Source of the DNA: Streptomyces sp. NBC_00162
Lineage (GTDB): Bacteria; Actinomycetota; Actinomycetes; Streptomycetales; Streptomycetaceae
Length of the DNA: 64,000 bases
Direction: 5' to 3'
Assembly (NCBI RefSeq): GCF_024611995.1
Contig: NZ_CP102509.1
Coordinates: 7,068,001-7,132,000 of the forward strand
Shown: positions 1 to 8,512 of the stretch, piece after piece
How positions within the stretch are numbered: the stretch's first letter is position 1
Layout: the number at the start of each line of letters is the position of its first letter
The notes under the pieces: model-generated
Databases searched by the model: none
Told to the model about the DNA's origin: nothing
Seen by the model: only the letters and a program-made list of their open reading frames with translations
Position numbers and translations under genes: made by a program

Positions 1-276
1 ACCGCCGTGGTAGACGTCCCAGATGGGGAAGAGGGTCGGGCCGCTGGTGTCCTTGGCCGCGTAGAAGAGGTTCCCGTCGGGAAGGAGCTGCGCCTGACGG
101 CCGGGCGGGTGCGGGGAGTTCCACGTGTGGACGGGCCGGCCCTCGATGTCGACGAGGTGGATCTCGCCGGCGCTGGTGATCGGCGTGTAGAGGGTGTAGC
201 CGCCGTAACTGCGGGCGGGGTCATGGGCGATCAGGCCGACGCCGCGGCGGCGCAGGGTGTTCTGGTCGACGGTCAT
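1..276 (-). CDS. Aryl-sulfate sulfotransferase family protein, N-terminal 92 residues only
   Basis: The gene starts at ATG 276 and reads off the left edge, so only the N-terminus is visible. A ribosome binding site (AGGAG) lies about seven bases upstream. The protein begins MTVDQNTLRRRGVGLIAHDP and continues with HLVDIEGRPVHTW and LLPDGNLFYAAKDT, the first blades of the arylsulfotransferase (ASST) beta-propeller. Family members move sulfate between phenolic esters or handle aryl sulfates. The visible start has no signal peptide. It lies 33 bp downstream of the ABC substrate-binding gene in the same direction, so it is probably the last or penultimate gene of that sulfur operon. The catalytic histidine would be outside the window. 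Family assignment is fairly safe; the substrate is unknown. Confidence 0.72.
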   Translation of the reverse strand, partial: MTVDQNTLRRRGVGLIAHDPARSYGGYTLYTPITSAGEIHLVDIEGRPVHTWNSPHPPGRQAQLLPDGNLFYAAKDTSGPTLFPIWDVYHGG

Positions 277-309
277 GAGGATCTCCTGGGTGGCCTGGGT
301 GGGTGTGGT

Positions 310-1305
310 TCAGCGAACGGTGACGGCGGCCGGGTCGACTGCCGTCAGGGGCGCGGTGTGCAGATGGCGCAGCAGCGCGGTGCGGTCGGCGGAGTCCGGC
401 AGGCTCTGGGCGGCCTTCGCCCAGGCGGCCTCCTGCTCCAACTCGGCCAGCAGCTCGGGCGAGAGGGTCGCGCCGTAGCCGTAGCGGGGCTGAAAGACGT
501 CCACGTAGCCGGCCTGGAGCGCGCCCTTGGACTGGGCGAGTACGGCCCTTCGCGCGGCGGCCGGGTCGGCGGCGATCTCGCGCTGGGCCTTCAGCAGCGC
601 CCGGAGCACGGCCGTGATGGCCTGCTCGCTCGCCTCCGGTCCGGCGACGAGCAGGGTCCGGGCCGTGTAGCCGGTGAAGGGGAGCTCGGCGTAACGCTCG
701 CCGAGGGTGGTGCGGGCGGAGTCGTAGAAGCTGGGGAAGGTGACCCCGGCATCGATGTCCCCGCGGGCCAGCGCCGGAGTCACCTGGTTCGGGGCGAGGT
801 TGACCACCGTCACGTCCGCGGCGGTCAGCTGCGCCGAAGCCAGCATCCGCGACAGCGCGTACTCCACGTTCGTGCCCTGCGGGACACCGACCTTGCGGCC
901 CTTGAGCGCGGCGAATCCGGTGATCTGCCGGTCGGTCCGGGTGAGCAGGCGCCAGTCGTCGAACCGGGACAGGTCGGCGACGATCCGCAGGTCCCGCCCG
1001 CCCAGCGCGGCCGTCACCGCGGGCAGGTCGCCCACGACGCCGAGCCGGGCCTGGCCGCCGAGCACGGCGTTGAGGGCCTCCCGGCCGGTGGGCTGCGTGG
1101 TGACGGCGACCTCGATGCCCTCGGCCGCCCACAGCGCGTGCTCCTGGGCCACGTGGACCGGCGCGCCGCCGAGGTGATCGCTCGCCGCGAGGGTAACGGC
1201 CGGGCGCCCGGCGCCCGCCGGGGCGGCCGGTCCGGCGCAGGCCGTGGTGAGCGCGGAGAGCAGGGCGGCCAGCAGTACGGCGGCCACCGCGCGGGATCTG
1301 GGCAT
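310..1305 (-). CDS. ssuA: Sulfonate/taurine-type ABC transporter substrate-binding lipoprotein
   Basis: This is a 331-residue secreted lipoprotein that should capture an organosulfur compound, such as an aliphatic sulfonate, and hand it to the permease. The N-terminus MPRSRAVAAVLLAALLSAL is a signal peptide ending in a lipobox (LTTAC|AG). The body has the SsuA/TauA/NMT1 pattern: APVHVAQEHALWAAEGIEV near the start and VGVPQGTNVEYALSRML in the middle. I chose ATG 1305 because AAAGGA lies at good distance upstream; a GTG at 1323 in the same frame lacks a binding site. The ATPase and permease genes lie directly upstream and the arylsulfotransferase follows, which supports sulfur acquisition. The ligand cannot be fixed from sequence, and nitrate or thiamine-precursor transport are alternatives. 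Confidence 0.8.
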   Translation of the reverse strand: MPRSRAVAAVLLAALLSALTTACAGPAAPAGAGRPAVTLAASDHLGGAPVHVAQEHALWAAEGIEVAVTTQPTGREALNAVLGGQARLGVVGDLPAVTAALGGRDLRIVADLSRFDDWRLLTRTDRQITGFAALKGRKVGVPQGTNVEYALSRMLASAQLTAADVTVVNLAPNQVTPALARGDIDAGVTFPSFYDSARTTLGERYAELPFTGYTARTLLVAGPEASEQAITAVLRALLKAQREIAADPAAARRAVLAQSKGALQAGYVDVFQPRYGYGATLSPELLAELEQEAAWAKAAQSLPDSADRTALLRHLHTAPLTAVDPAAVTVR

Positions 1306-1344
1306 GACGGAGGGTCCTTTCACGGAAGGGTTCGGGCTTCGGGG

Positions 1345-2064
1345 TCACTCGGAACCGAGGTGACGGGCGATCAGCGCCCGCAGGTCCGGGTCGGTCGGCG
1401 GCCCGGCGGGCACCGGGTGGTCGGCCAGGACCTGCCCGGGAGACCCGCCGAGTACGACCACCCGTTCGGCGAGGGCCAGGGCCTCGTCGATGTCGTGCGT
1501 GACGAACAGGACGGTGGTGCCCCTGCGCTGCCACAACTCCCGCAGCAGGGCTTGCATCCGGGTGCGGGTCAGCGCGTCCAGCGCCCCGAACGGCTCGTCC
1601 ATCAGCAGCACTTCGGGCTCGGCGGCCAGGGCGCGCGCCAGCGCCACCCGCTGCTGCATCCCGCCGGACAGCTGCGCGGGATACTTGTCCGCGCCGTCCG
1701 AGAGGCCCACCTCGGCCAGGGCGGCGAGGGCGCGTCGGCGGCGCTCCGCACGCGGGAGGCCGAGGCGCTTGAGGGCGAACTCCACGTTGCCGCGCGCAGT
1801 GCGCCACGGGAAGAGCGCGTAGTGCTGGAAGACCACGCCCCGCTCGGGGCCCGGTCCGCGCACCGGCTCGGATCCCGCCGTCACCCGCCCGGCGGTGGGC
1901 CGCACGAACCCGGCCACCGCGTTCAGCACGGTGGACTTCCCGCACCCGCTCGGCCCCAGCAGAGCCGTGAACGACCCCGCCGGGAGGTCCAGGTCGGTGC
2001 GCTCCAGCACCGCCGTGCCCCCGTACCCGACGGTCAGCCCCTCCAGTCGCACCCGTCGGCTCAT
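1345..2064 (-). CDS. ssuB: ABC transporter ATP-binding protein, sulfonate/taurine type
   Basis: This 239-residue ATPase should power uptake through the neighbouring permease. It shows a Walker A (GPSGCGKST), a signature motif ([15 protein letters not shown]), a Walker B ([12 protein letters not shown]) and a switch histidine (FVTHD). That order and length are normal for SsuB/TauB-type subunits. ATG 2064 gives [16 protein letters not shown] and overlaps the permease stop by four bases (ATGA), so the two are translationally coupled. A longer upstream extension of this frame is only the shadow of the permease gene. Confidence 0.88.
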   Translation of the reverse strand: MSRRVRLEGLTVGYGGTAVLERTDLDLPAGSFTALLGPSGCGKSTVLNAVAGFVRPTAGRVTAGSEPVRGPGPERGVVFQHYALFPWRTARGNVEFALKRLGLPRAERRRRALAALAEVGLSDGADKYPAQLSGGMQQRVALARALAAEPEVLLMDEPFGALDALTRTRMQALLRELWQRRGTTVLFVTHDIDEALALAERVVVLGGSPGQVLADHPVPAGPPTDPDLRALIARHLGSE

Positions 2065-2840
2065 GACGCGCTCCAGTGCACGAACCGGCGGCCGATCGCG
2101 GCCAGGACGAGGTCGACGGCCACGCCGAGCAGCCCGAGCACGAGCAGCCCCGCGAACATCCGGTCCACGCGCAGGAACTGGCCGTCCACCTGGAGCCGGT
2201 ACGCCAACCCGCTGTCCGCGCCGCCCAGTTCCGCCGCCACCAGGGCGAGCAGCGCCACCGAGGCGCCGTAGCGCAGTGCCGCGAGCAGGGCGGGTGCGGC
2301 GGCGGGCAGCAGCACCTCGGTGAACCGCCGGTGCAGCGGCGCCCCGAGCGACCGGGCCGCGCGCAGGTGGGACACCGGCACCCGGGAGACCCCGTCGTGG
2401 ACGTACAGCCAGACGGCGAGCAGGACGGCGTACGCGATGAGCAGGCGCTTGGCGGTCTCGCCGATGCCGAACCAGGCGGTCGCCAGCGGCACCAGCGCGA
2501 TGGCCGGTATCGGGCGCAGGAAGGAGATCACCGGGGTGACGGCGGCGGAGAGCGCCGGCAGGTACCCGGTGGTGAAGCCGAGCGCGCTGCCGAGGACCGC
2601 GCCCAGGGCGAAGCCCTGTCCCGCCCGGGTCAGACTGGCTCCGAGGTCGGTGGCCAGGGTGCCGCTGCGGACGCTGTCCGCCAGGGCGGCCGCGGTCTGC
2701 CCGGGCGTCGGCAGCAGCCCCGGGGCCACCCCGGCGGACCGGGCGAGCAGGTACCACAGGGCGAGCACGGCGCCGGCCGCGCCCAGGGCCGGACCGAGCC
2801 GGCCGAGGGTCCGGCCGGGCGGGGAGGGGGTGGCGTGCAC
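2061..2840 (-). CDS. ssuC: ABC transporter permease, sulfonate/taurine type
   Basis: This 259-residue inner-membrane subunit has about six hydrophobic segments. It carries the EAA-loop typical of binding-protein-dependent permeases near residues 160-185 ([33 protein letters not shown]). It starts at GTG 2840, preceded by GAGGAG at eight bases. It is the first gene of the operon permease-ATPase-binding protein-arylsulfotransferase. The promoter region at 2841-2974 is shared with the divergent XRE-cupin regulator and contains a dyad. Confidence 0.87.
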   Translation of the reverse strand: MHATPSPPGRTLGRLGPALGAAGAVLALWYLLARSAGVAPGLLPTPGQTAAALADSVRSGTLATDLGASLTRAGQGFALGAVLGSALGFTTGYLPALSAAVTPVISFLRPIPAIALVPLATAWFGIGETAKRLLIAYAVLLAVWLYVHDGVSRVPVSHLRAARSLGAPLHRRFTEVLLPAAAPALLAALRYGASVALLALVAAELGGADSGLAYRLQVDGQFLRVDRMFAGLLVLGLLGVAVDLVLAAIGRRFVHWSAS

Positions 2841-2867
2841 GGGGTGGCTCCTCGTTCGTCCTCGTCG

Positions 2868-2898
2868 ATAAGTGAGGTCAATAATTGACGACGCTTAT
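2868..2898. promoter_or_regulatory. Composite dyad operator between the sulfur operon and the XRE-cupin gene
   Basis: Two nested inverted repeats share the same centre at base 2883. The inner one is GTCAATAATTGAC (2877-2889). The outer one pairs ATAAG (2868-2872) with CTTAT (2894-2898). The element is A/T-rich in a very GC-rich surrounding and contains TTGAC on both strands, so it may overlap the -35 boxes of both divergent promoters. The natural candidate ligand is the XRE-cupin protein encoded at 2975. The symmetry is seen; binding is inferred. Confidence 0.6.
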
Positions 2899-2974
2899 GA
2901 AGGGCGTGTTGCAGCCGTGCGAAGCCTGCCGGGGCCACCCGGCCCGCCCGGCGCGATGAGGTACGTTCGCCAGC

Positions 2975-3547
2975 GTGTCTCGCCCCGAACCCACGCCCGA
3001 AGCGATCGAGGTCGGACGGGTGATCCGCGGCTGCCGCAAACAGCGCGGGGTCTCCATGGCAGTGCTCGCCACCCGCTCCGGTCTCTCCCAGCCCTTCCTG
3101 AGCCAGCTCGAACGCGGACTCGCCACGCCCAGCCTCAGCTCGATCTACCGGATCGCCGAGGCCCTGGACGTCGCCCCGGGCACCTTCCTCCGGCCCCCCG
3201 CCCGACCGGGCACGGTCAGCCACGAGAGCGACCCCCAGGTGATCCGCGTGAACGAGGCCGCGGGGCAGGTGGCGCAGGTGCTCATCCCCGGCGGGCGCAG
3301 CGGGCTGATGGAGGCCTACGAGCACCACTTCGAGCCCGGCCAGGGCGAACGCGGCTGGTTCGAGCACCCGGGCGAGGACTTCCTCTACGTCCTGGAGGGC
3401 GAGATCGTCCTGGAGGTCGAGGGCGAGGAACCGCTGACCCTGCGCGCCGGACAGAGTGCCCACCACCGCGGCGAGGTCCCGCACCGCTGCCGCCTCGCCG
3501 GCCCGTCCGCAGCCCGCACCCTCCTCGTCATCGCAGGCGGTTCCTAG
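2975..3547 (+). CDS. XRE-family regulator with C-terminal cupin domain
   Basis: This 190-residue regulator has an N-terminal helix-turn-helix of the Cro/C1 type at about residues 12-66 (LATRSGLSQPFLSQLERG is the HTH core). A cupin_2 fold follows at about 110-185 (HPGEDFLYVLEGEIVLEVEG). Members usually sense a small molecule in the cupin barrel and regulate the adjacent metabolic or transport genes. The start is GTG 2975. It is divergent from the sulfonate-type ABC operon with a dyad in between, so it probably controls that operon and itself. Its TAG stop overlaps the TAG stop of the convergent NlpC/P60 gene inside a single CTAG palindrome. Confidence 0.85.
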   Translation: MSRPEPTPEAIEVGRVIRGCRKQRGVSMAVLATRSGLSQPFLSQLERGLATPSLSSIYRIAEALDVAPGTFLRPPARPGTVSHESDPQVIRVNEAAGQVAQVLIPGGRSGLMEAYEHHFEPGQGERGWFEHPGEDFLYVLEGEIVLEVEGEEPLTLRAGQSAHHRGEVPHRCRLAGPSAARTLLVIAGGS

Positions 3548-4395
3548 GGCTTGTCAGGGGAGCAGGTGGGCACACCGTCCAGCCACTCGGGCCCCTGGAC
3601 GTAGATGTTGGTGACCCAGGCCCCGTAGTCCGGCAGGTAGGACCAGGCGTCGTTCGTGTAGCCGTCGGAGGTGACCTTCTCCGCGTGCTTCTGGCACTCC
3701 ACGCGGATCGCCGTCGGACCGGGGAAGGCGTAGACCCGCGCCGCCTTGGTGGAGGGCTGGGCCTTGGTCCACACGCCGGAGCCCCACGTACGGAAGACGT
3801 GCCCGGTCACCGGTCCGGGGTCGATGCGCACGGCCCCGTAGTAGTCGCCCCCCAGCCGGACGTCACTGACCATCAGCTTGGTGCCGGACTGCCGGGCCTC
3901 GGCCATCTTGCCCGCGCCGAGGTAGATCGCGATGTGGTGCACATGCTGCGAGGTGCCCCAGACCAGCAGATCGCCGGGGAGCAGCGGGCCGAGTCCCTGG
4001 GCGGCGGTGAAGCGGCCGGCGGCGCGGTGCGTGTAGAACTGGGCGCTCGCCACGCCGTCCAGGATGTCCGACCCGGCTGCCTCGGCGTAGGCGTACCGCA
4101 CCAGCCCCGAGCAGTCGAACCCGAGCCGCTCGGGATCGTGCTCGCTGGCCGGGTCGGTCGGGTCGACCTGCCCGTAGGTGGGGCCGGGCCGGGGCCCGTG
4201 GCCGCCGCCCCAGGTGTACCAGACGTCCGCGGCGACCTGCGCGCAGGCGGCGGCGACGGCCCGCTCGGCCGTCGCGGAAGCCCCCGGCGCCCGTACGGAA
4301 CAGGTGTCGTCGGCCGCGGCCGACGAGGCGGGAGCCCACAGGAGGAAGGCCAGTAGCCCGACGACCGTGGCCAGGAGAGAGGATCGGCGACGCAT
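3544..4395 (-). CDS. Secreted NlpC/P60-type peptidoglycan hydrolase
   Basis: This 283-residue exported protein should cleave peptide stems of the cell wall. Residues 1-27 (MRRRSSLLATVVGLLAFLLW, then ending ASSAAA) form a signal peptide. The NlpC/P60 domain follows. Its catalytic cysteine is in FDCSGLVRYAY near residue 98. Its histidine is in HVHHIAIYLG near 154, and the LLPGDLLVW segment precedes it. The last 90 residues resemble an SH3-like module (VFRTWGSGVWTKAQPSTKAARVY). ATG 4395 is chosen because it starts the signal peptide; the reading frame runs further upstream without a plausible start. It lies 150 bp downstream of the STAND gene in the same direction. It ends in CTAG, overlapping the stop of the convergent regulator. 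Confidence 0.85.
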   Translation of the reverse strand: MRRRSSLLATVVGLLAFLLWAPASSAAADDTCSVRAPGASATAERAVAAACAQVAADVWYTWGGGHGPRPGPTYGQVDPTDPASEHDPERLGFDCSGLVRYAYAEAAGSDILDGVASAQFYTHRAAGRFTAAQGLGPLLPGDLLVWGTSQHVHHIAIYLGAGKMAEARQSGTKLMVSDVRLGGDYYGAVRIDPGPVTGHVFRTWGSGVWTKAQPSTKAARVYAFPGPTAIRVECQKHAEKVTSDGYTNDAWSYLPDYGAWVTNIYVQGPEWLDGVPTCSPDKP

Positions 4396-4480
4396 GCGAG
4401 GACCTCGATTCGTGATGCCGTGAATGAGAGCAGCCTGCTGGCCGGGGCCCCGCCCGGGGAGGCCCCGGCGCCGCCCCGTT

Positions 4481-4499
4481 GCGACGGGCAACGGGAAAC
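4481..4499. repeat. 19-bp element shared (inverted) with 8947-8965
   Basis: GCGACGGGCAACGGGAAAC occurs here, upstream of the NlpC/P60 gene. Its exact reverse complement occurs at 8947-8965, upstream of the small I36-like secreted protein. Both lie roughly 70-105 bases before the start codon of a secreted-protein gene, but in opposite orientation relative to that gene. Function unknown. Confidence 0.6.
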
Positions 4500-4545
4500 A
4501 CCCCGGGAAACCCCCTCCCAGCTGGGGCACTTCGCCGCCCGCACG

Positions 4546-7500
4546 TCAGGTACGGGGACAGGCCGGGCCGGGGGAGAGCCGGCAGATCTCCGCCAGCCGG
4601 GCCCCGACGTCCACGCTCCACAGCCGTACGGTGCCGTCGGTGCTGCTGCTGGCCACCGTCCGCCCGTCGGGGGAGAAGGAGACCCCCCACACCGCGCTGG
4701 TGTGACCGGACAGCGCGGCCACCGGACGGTGGCCGGCCACCTCCCACAGCCGCACCGTACGGTCGTTGCCGCTGCTCGCGAGGGTCCGCCCGTCGGGGGA
4801 GAAGGCGATGCCCCGCACGGAGCCGGTGTGGCCGGTGAGCGCCGCCTCGAAGCGGTGGCGGCGGGCGTCCCACAGCCGTACGGTCCCGTCGTTGCCGCTG
4901 CTGGCGAGCGTCCGGCCGTCCGGGCTGAAGGCCACGCCCCGTACCGCCCCCGTATGGCCGCCGAGTTCGGCCAGTTGGAGGCGCGCGGAGACGTCCCACA
5001 GCCGTACGGTCAGATCGTCGCCGGCGCTCGCCAGAGTGCGCCCGTCGGGGCTGAACACCACGTCGTTGGCGAAGTCCGTGTGCCCGGCGAGCACGGCGAG
5101 CTGGCGGCGCTCCGCCACGTCCCACAGCCGCACCGTGCCGTCCGAACCGGCCGAGGCCAGGGTCCGCCCGTCCGGTGCGAAGGCCACCGAGAACAGGGTG
5201 CCGCCCTGGCCGGTGAGGGTGGCGGCGGACCCGCGCGCCGCGATGTCCCACAACCGGATCGTGCCGTCGGAGCCCGCCGAGGCCAGCGTCCGCCCGTCGG
5301 GGGCGAAGGCCACCGCGAACACGGTCTCGGTGTGCCCCGCGAACGTGGCCACCACCCGGCGCCCCGCCACGTCCCACAGGCGCACCGCGTGATCCGCTTC
5401 GGCGGTGGCCAGCAACTTCCCGTCGGGGCTGTACGCGGCGTGCCAGACCTCGGTGAACGGACGCGAGGTCAGCACCGGGCCGCGCAGGTCCCACAGCACC
5501 ACCGACTGGTCGAACCCGGCGGTGGCCAGCACCGCCCCTGCCGGGTCCACCGCCACCCCGAGCACGTAGTCGGTGTGTCCGGCGAGCGTCGCCGTCAGCC
5601 GGCCCGCGCGCACGTCCCACAGCCGGGTCGTACCGTCCCCGCCCGCGCTGACGACCGTCGTCCCGTCCGGGGTGAACGCCACGCCGTTGACGTCGTCGCT
5701 GTGTCCCGTCAGCGTCGCGGTCGTCCGGCGCCCGGCCACGTCCCACAGCCGTACGGTCCGGTCGACGCCCCCGGTGGCGACGCTCTGCCCGTCCGGTGCG
5801 AACGCCGCCCCGAGCACCTCGTCCGTGTGCCCGGCCAGGACGGCCAGCGGACGGGCGCCCACCGGATCCCACAGCCGTACGGTCCGGTCGGCTCCGGCCG
5901 ACACGAGCGTGCGGCCGTCCGGCGCGTACGCCAGGGCGTTGACCCTCCCCGCGTGGCCTTCGAGCGAGGCCACCGCCCGGTGCTCCCCGGTCGCCTCCCA
6001 CACCTGGACGGTCCCGTCGGCGCCCGCGACGGCCAGGGTCCGCCCGTCGGGCGCGAAGGCCACGGCCCGGGCGCCGGTGGTGTCCGGCGAAAGGACCGCG
6101 GCCGTACGGTGGCCGGTCAGGTCCCAGAGCCGCGCCGGACCGTCCGTGGAGGTGGCCGCGAGGGTGCGGCCGTCGGGGCTGAAGGCGACGGCGCGTACCC
6201 GCCCGGGCAGGGTGAAGGAGGCCGTCGTGCGGCGGTCGGCCACCCGCCGCAGGGTCACCGTGCCGTCCGAACTGGCCGTCGCCAGCTCGCCGTTCCCCGG
6301 GGCGAAGGCCACCGCGTTCACGGGACCGCCGTGCCCGCCGAGCCGGGCGATGAACGGCTGGGACTGGGTGCTCAGCAGCGCCCCGCGGGCCTCGATCGTG
6401 GCCGCCGTCCCGTAGGCCTCCGCGGCCAGCCGCATCGACCTCTCGGGCTGGCCCGCCGCCAGCGAGGCCGACTGCAGGGCGAGCGCCCGCGAGCGGGCGA
6501 CGCGCTCCTGGCCGAGCGCGCCCGCACGCTGCTCGTACGCCAGCCCGCCGGCGCCCACGGCCAGCACCAGCAGGACCACGAGCGTGGCCAGCATCCGCTG
6601 CCGCAGGCGCACCTGGCGCCGGGCCTGCCGCCCCCGGCCGTCCTCCCCGTCCTGGCTGGCCCGCAGGAAGTCCTCCTCGAGCGGGCCGAGCCGGCTCCTG
6701 CCGTCGAGCTCCTCGGCCCACGACCGGGCGTTCTCCAGCCGGGTCCCGCGGTAGAGGGCCGACGGATCGCGGCCCTCGCGCTCCCATTCGGCGGCGGCGT
6801 GGGCCAGCTGCTGGTGGATCAGCAGGCCGGCCCGGTCGGCGTGGATCCAGCCGCGCAGCCGCGGCCAGGCGTGCAGCAGGGCCTCGTGGGTGATCTCGAC
6901 CGTGTCGCTGTCCATGGTGACCAGCCGGGCCCGGACGAAGGTGTCGAGCGCCGCAGCGGCCCGGTCCGCGTCGGCCAGCTGCTCCATCAGCGCGGTGCGG
7001 CTCATCCGGCGGCGGGTCGCCCCCGCGCCGTCGGCGACGTGGACCAGCCGCACCAGGACGCGGCGGATCGTCCGCTGCTCGGCCGGGTACAGACGGGCGA
7101 AGACGGTCTCGGCGCTCCGCCCGATCGCGCCCTGGATGCCACCGGTCCGCTCGTACCCGGCGACCGTGAGGGTGGATCCGCTGCGCTGCTGCCAGGTGGC
7201 CATCAGCGCGTGGGAGACCAGCGGCAGCGCGCCGGAGGGGGTGTGGCCGGGGGTGTCCTCGCGCAGACCGGCGTCGCGCAGCAGCAGGGGGACCAGGCCC
7301 GGTTCGAGGGTGACTCCGGCGAGCTCCGCCGGGCGGGTGATCGATTCCCGGAGCTCCGCCAGGGACATCGGGGGCAGTACGAAGAGCCCCGACGCGAAGA
7401 CCGAGGCGAGTTCCGGCAGGTCCAGACAGCTGCCGGTGAAATCGGCCCGTACGCCGAGCACCACGACGGCCGGGTCGGGCCCGTCCCCCGCCGGCCGGGA

Positions 7501-8373
7501 CGTGGACACGGCCGACAGCACCCGGGCGAAGGCGTGCCGCTCGTCCTCGTCGGAGCAGAGGGTGAACAGCTCCTCGAACTGATCGACGATCAGCACGAGC
7601 CGGACCGGCGGGGGCTCCCCGTCCACTGGCCCGGTCGCTTCCGAGGCGGTGTCCGCCGGTGTGCGGACGGCTTCGAGCAACGCGAGCGGCCGCTCCCGCA
7701 ACTCCTGTGCGCCGATGCCGAGATCGCTGCCCAGGACCTTCGCGGTGCAGTCCAGCAGCTCCTCGAGCGGATGCGCGGTGGGAGTGAACCGCACCACCGG
7801 CCAGGCGTCGGCGCCCGGCATCGGGAAGCCGCCACCGCGCCGGAGCGCCGGGACGAGGCCGGCGTTCAGCAGGGAGGACTTGCCCGCGCCGGAGGGCGCG
7901 ACCAGCATCAGCGGCCCGCTCCCGATCCGTTCGAAGACCCGCTCGACCAGCTCGGCCGTGGCCCGCTCCCGGCCGAAGTACCATCCCGCGTCCTGCGCGG
8001 TGAAGGCCGGCAGACCCCGGTACGGGCACTCCCCGCCGTCCGGCCGCCCGCCGGGCCCGGGGACGGGGACGGGGTCGGGGTCGGGCGGTCCCGTCTCAGG
8101 GACCATCCGCAGCAGTTCGCCGCCCGCCCGCAGCACGTCGTCGCAGCGGCGGGCGACATCCACGGTCGCGCGCTTCGAGCCCGTCTCGATCTTGCTGAGG
8201 TAGCCCTTGCTGTAGTGCGTCCGGCGGGCCAGGTCGGCCAGCGACATGCCCCGTTGCATCCGCAGACGTCTCAGCTGCGCGGGAAACGGCAGGGTGCCGA
8301 TGTCCTCGGATTCGTGCTGGTGATCGGTGTTCGGCCGGCGGTCCGGATCCCCCAAAACATCCCCCATGGCCAT
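4546..8373 (-). CDS. HTH-STAND NTPase-WD40 protein (14 WD repeats)
   Basis: This 1275-residue signalling-type protein has an XRE helix-turn-helix at about residues 33-88 (LADLARRTHYSKGYLSKIE). A STAND-like P-loop NTPase follows: entry motif YRGLPAF and YFGRE, Walker A APSGAGKSS at 159-167, Walker B LVLIVDQFEELF. One membrane-like helix (MLATLVVLLVLAVGAGGLAY) comes next. The C-terminus has fourteen WD40 repeats of about 42 residues, each carrying an FSPDGRTLAS-like turn and ending RLWDV. Fourteen repeats fit two seven-bladed propellers. Such proteins act as regulated switches in which the repeats sense a ligand; some belong to bacterial conflict systems. No effector domain is visible except the HTH. 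ATG 8373 is the first start; ATG 8367 is an alternative, and neither has a strong binding site. Confidence 0.88.
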   Translation of the reverse strand: MAMGDVLGDPDRRPNTDHQHESEDIGTLPFPAQLRRLRMQRGMSLADLARRTHYSKGYLSKIETGSKRATVDVARRCDDVLRAGGELLRMVPETGPPDPDPVPVPGPGGRPDGGECPYRGLPAFTAQDAGWYFGRERATAELVERVFERIGSGPLMLVAPSGAGKSSLLNAGLVPALRRGGGFPMPGADAWPVVRFTPTAHPLEELLDCTAKVLGSDLGIGAQELRERPLALLEAVRTPADTASEATGPVDGEPPPVRLVLIVDQFEELFTLCSDEDERHAFARVLSAVSTSRPAGDGPDPAVVVLGVRADFTGSCLDLPELASVFASGLFVLPPMSLAELRESITRPAELAGVTLEPGLVPLLLRDAGLREDTPGHTPSGALPLVSHALMATWQQRSGSTLTVAGYERTGGIQGAIGRSAETVFARLYPAEQRTIRRVLVRLVHVADGAGATRRRMSRTALMEQLADADRAAAALDTFVRARLVTMDSDTVEITHEALLHAWPRLRGWIHADRAGLLIHQQLAHAAAEWEREGRDPSALYRGTRLENARSWAEELDGRSRLGPLEEDFLRASQDGEDGRGRQARRQVRLRQRMLATLVVLLVLAVGAGGLAYEQRAGALGQERVARSRALALQSASLAAGQPERSMRLAAEAYGTAATIEARGALLSTQSQPFIARLGGHGGPVNAVAFAPGNGELATASSDGTVTLRRVADRRTTASFTLPGRVRAVAFSPDGRTLAATSTDGPARLWDLTGHRTAAVLSPDTTGARAVAFAPDGRTLAVAGADGTVQVWEATGEHRAVASLEGHAGRVNALAYAPDGRTLVSAGADRTVRLWDPVGARPLAVLAGHTDEVLGAAFAPDGQSVATGGVDRTVRLWDVAGRRTTATLTGHSDDVNGVAFTPDGTTVVSAGGDGTTRLWDVRAGRLTATLAGHTDYVLGVAVDPAGAVLATAGFDQSVVLWDLRGPVLTSRPFTEVWHAAYSPDGKLLATAEADHAVRLWDVAGRRVVATFAGHTETVFAVAFAPDGRTLASAGSDGTIRLWDIAARGSAATLTGQGGTLFSVAFAPDGRTLASAGSDGTVRLWDVAERRQLAVLAGHTDFANDVVFSPDGRTLASAGDDLTVRLWDVSARLQLAELGGHTGAVRGVAFSPDGRTLASSGNDGTVRLWDARRHRFEAALTGHTGSVRGIAFSPDGRTLASSGNDRTVRLWEVAGHRPVAALSGHTSAVWGVSFSPDGRTVASSSTDGTVRLWSVDVGARLAEICRLSPGPACPRT

Positions 8374-8464
8374 GCGCGCCCAGGTACCGAGATGGCGGTT
8401 CCCAGGCTACAGCGGGGGTCGGACGGACGGCCAAATCTTCGGTTTCGTATGACGAGAACAGGAA

Positions 8465-8496
8465 CGTCCGGAGCCGACGGACGGCGGCTCCGGACG
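8465..8496 (-). terminator. Hairpin downstream of the small secreted protein gene
   Basis: Perfect 12-bp arms CGTCCGGAGCCG (8465-8476) and CGGCTCCGGACG (8485-8496) flank an 8-base loop. It sits just after the stop of the minus-strand gene at 8513, so it probably terminates that transcript. No U-tract follows, as is common in Streptomyces. Confidence 0.6.
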
Positions 8497-8512
8497 CTGT
8501 CCCCCGAGGCCG

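Noticed and set aside
7..2271. A very long plus-strand ORF opposite the ABC transporter genes
   Set aside because: It is the antisense shadow of the ssu-type genes; its translation is low-complexity Gly/Arg/Val-rich with no domain, while the minus strand has clear families and ribosome sites.
4396..4545. A c-di-AMP (ydaO-type) riboswitch before the NlpC/P60 gene
   Set aside because: Such riboswitches occur before actinobacterial wall hydrolases, but the 150-bp leader lacks the conserved core motifs as I know them.
4546..6400. A CRISPR-like or other DNA repeat array
   Set aside because: The periodicity is about 126 bases and follows the protein repeat unit; it is WD40 coding sequence.
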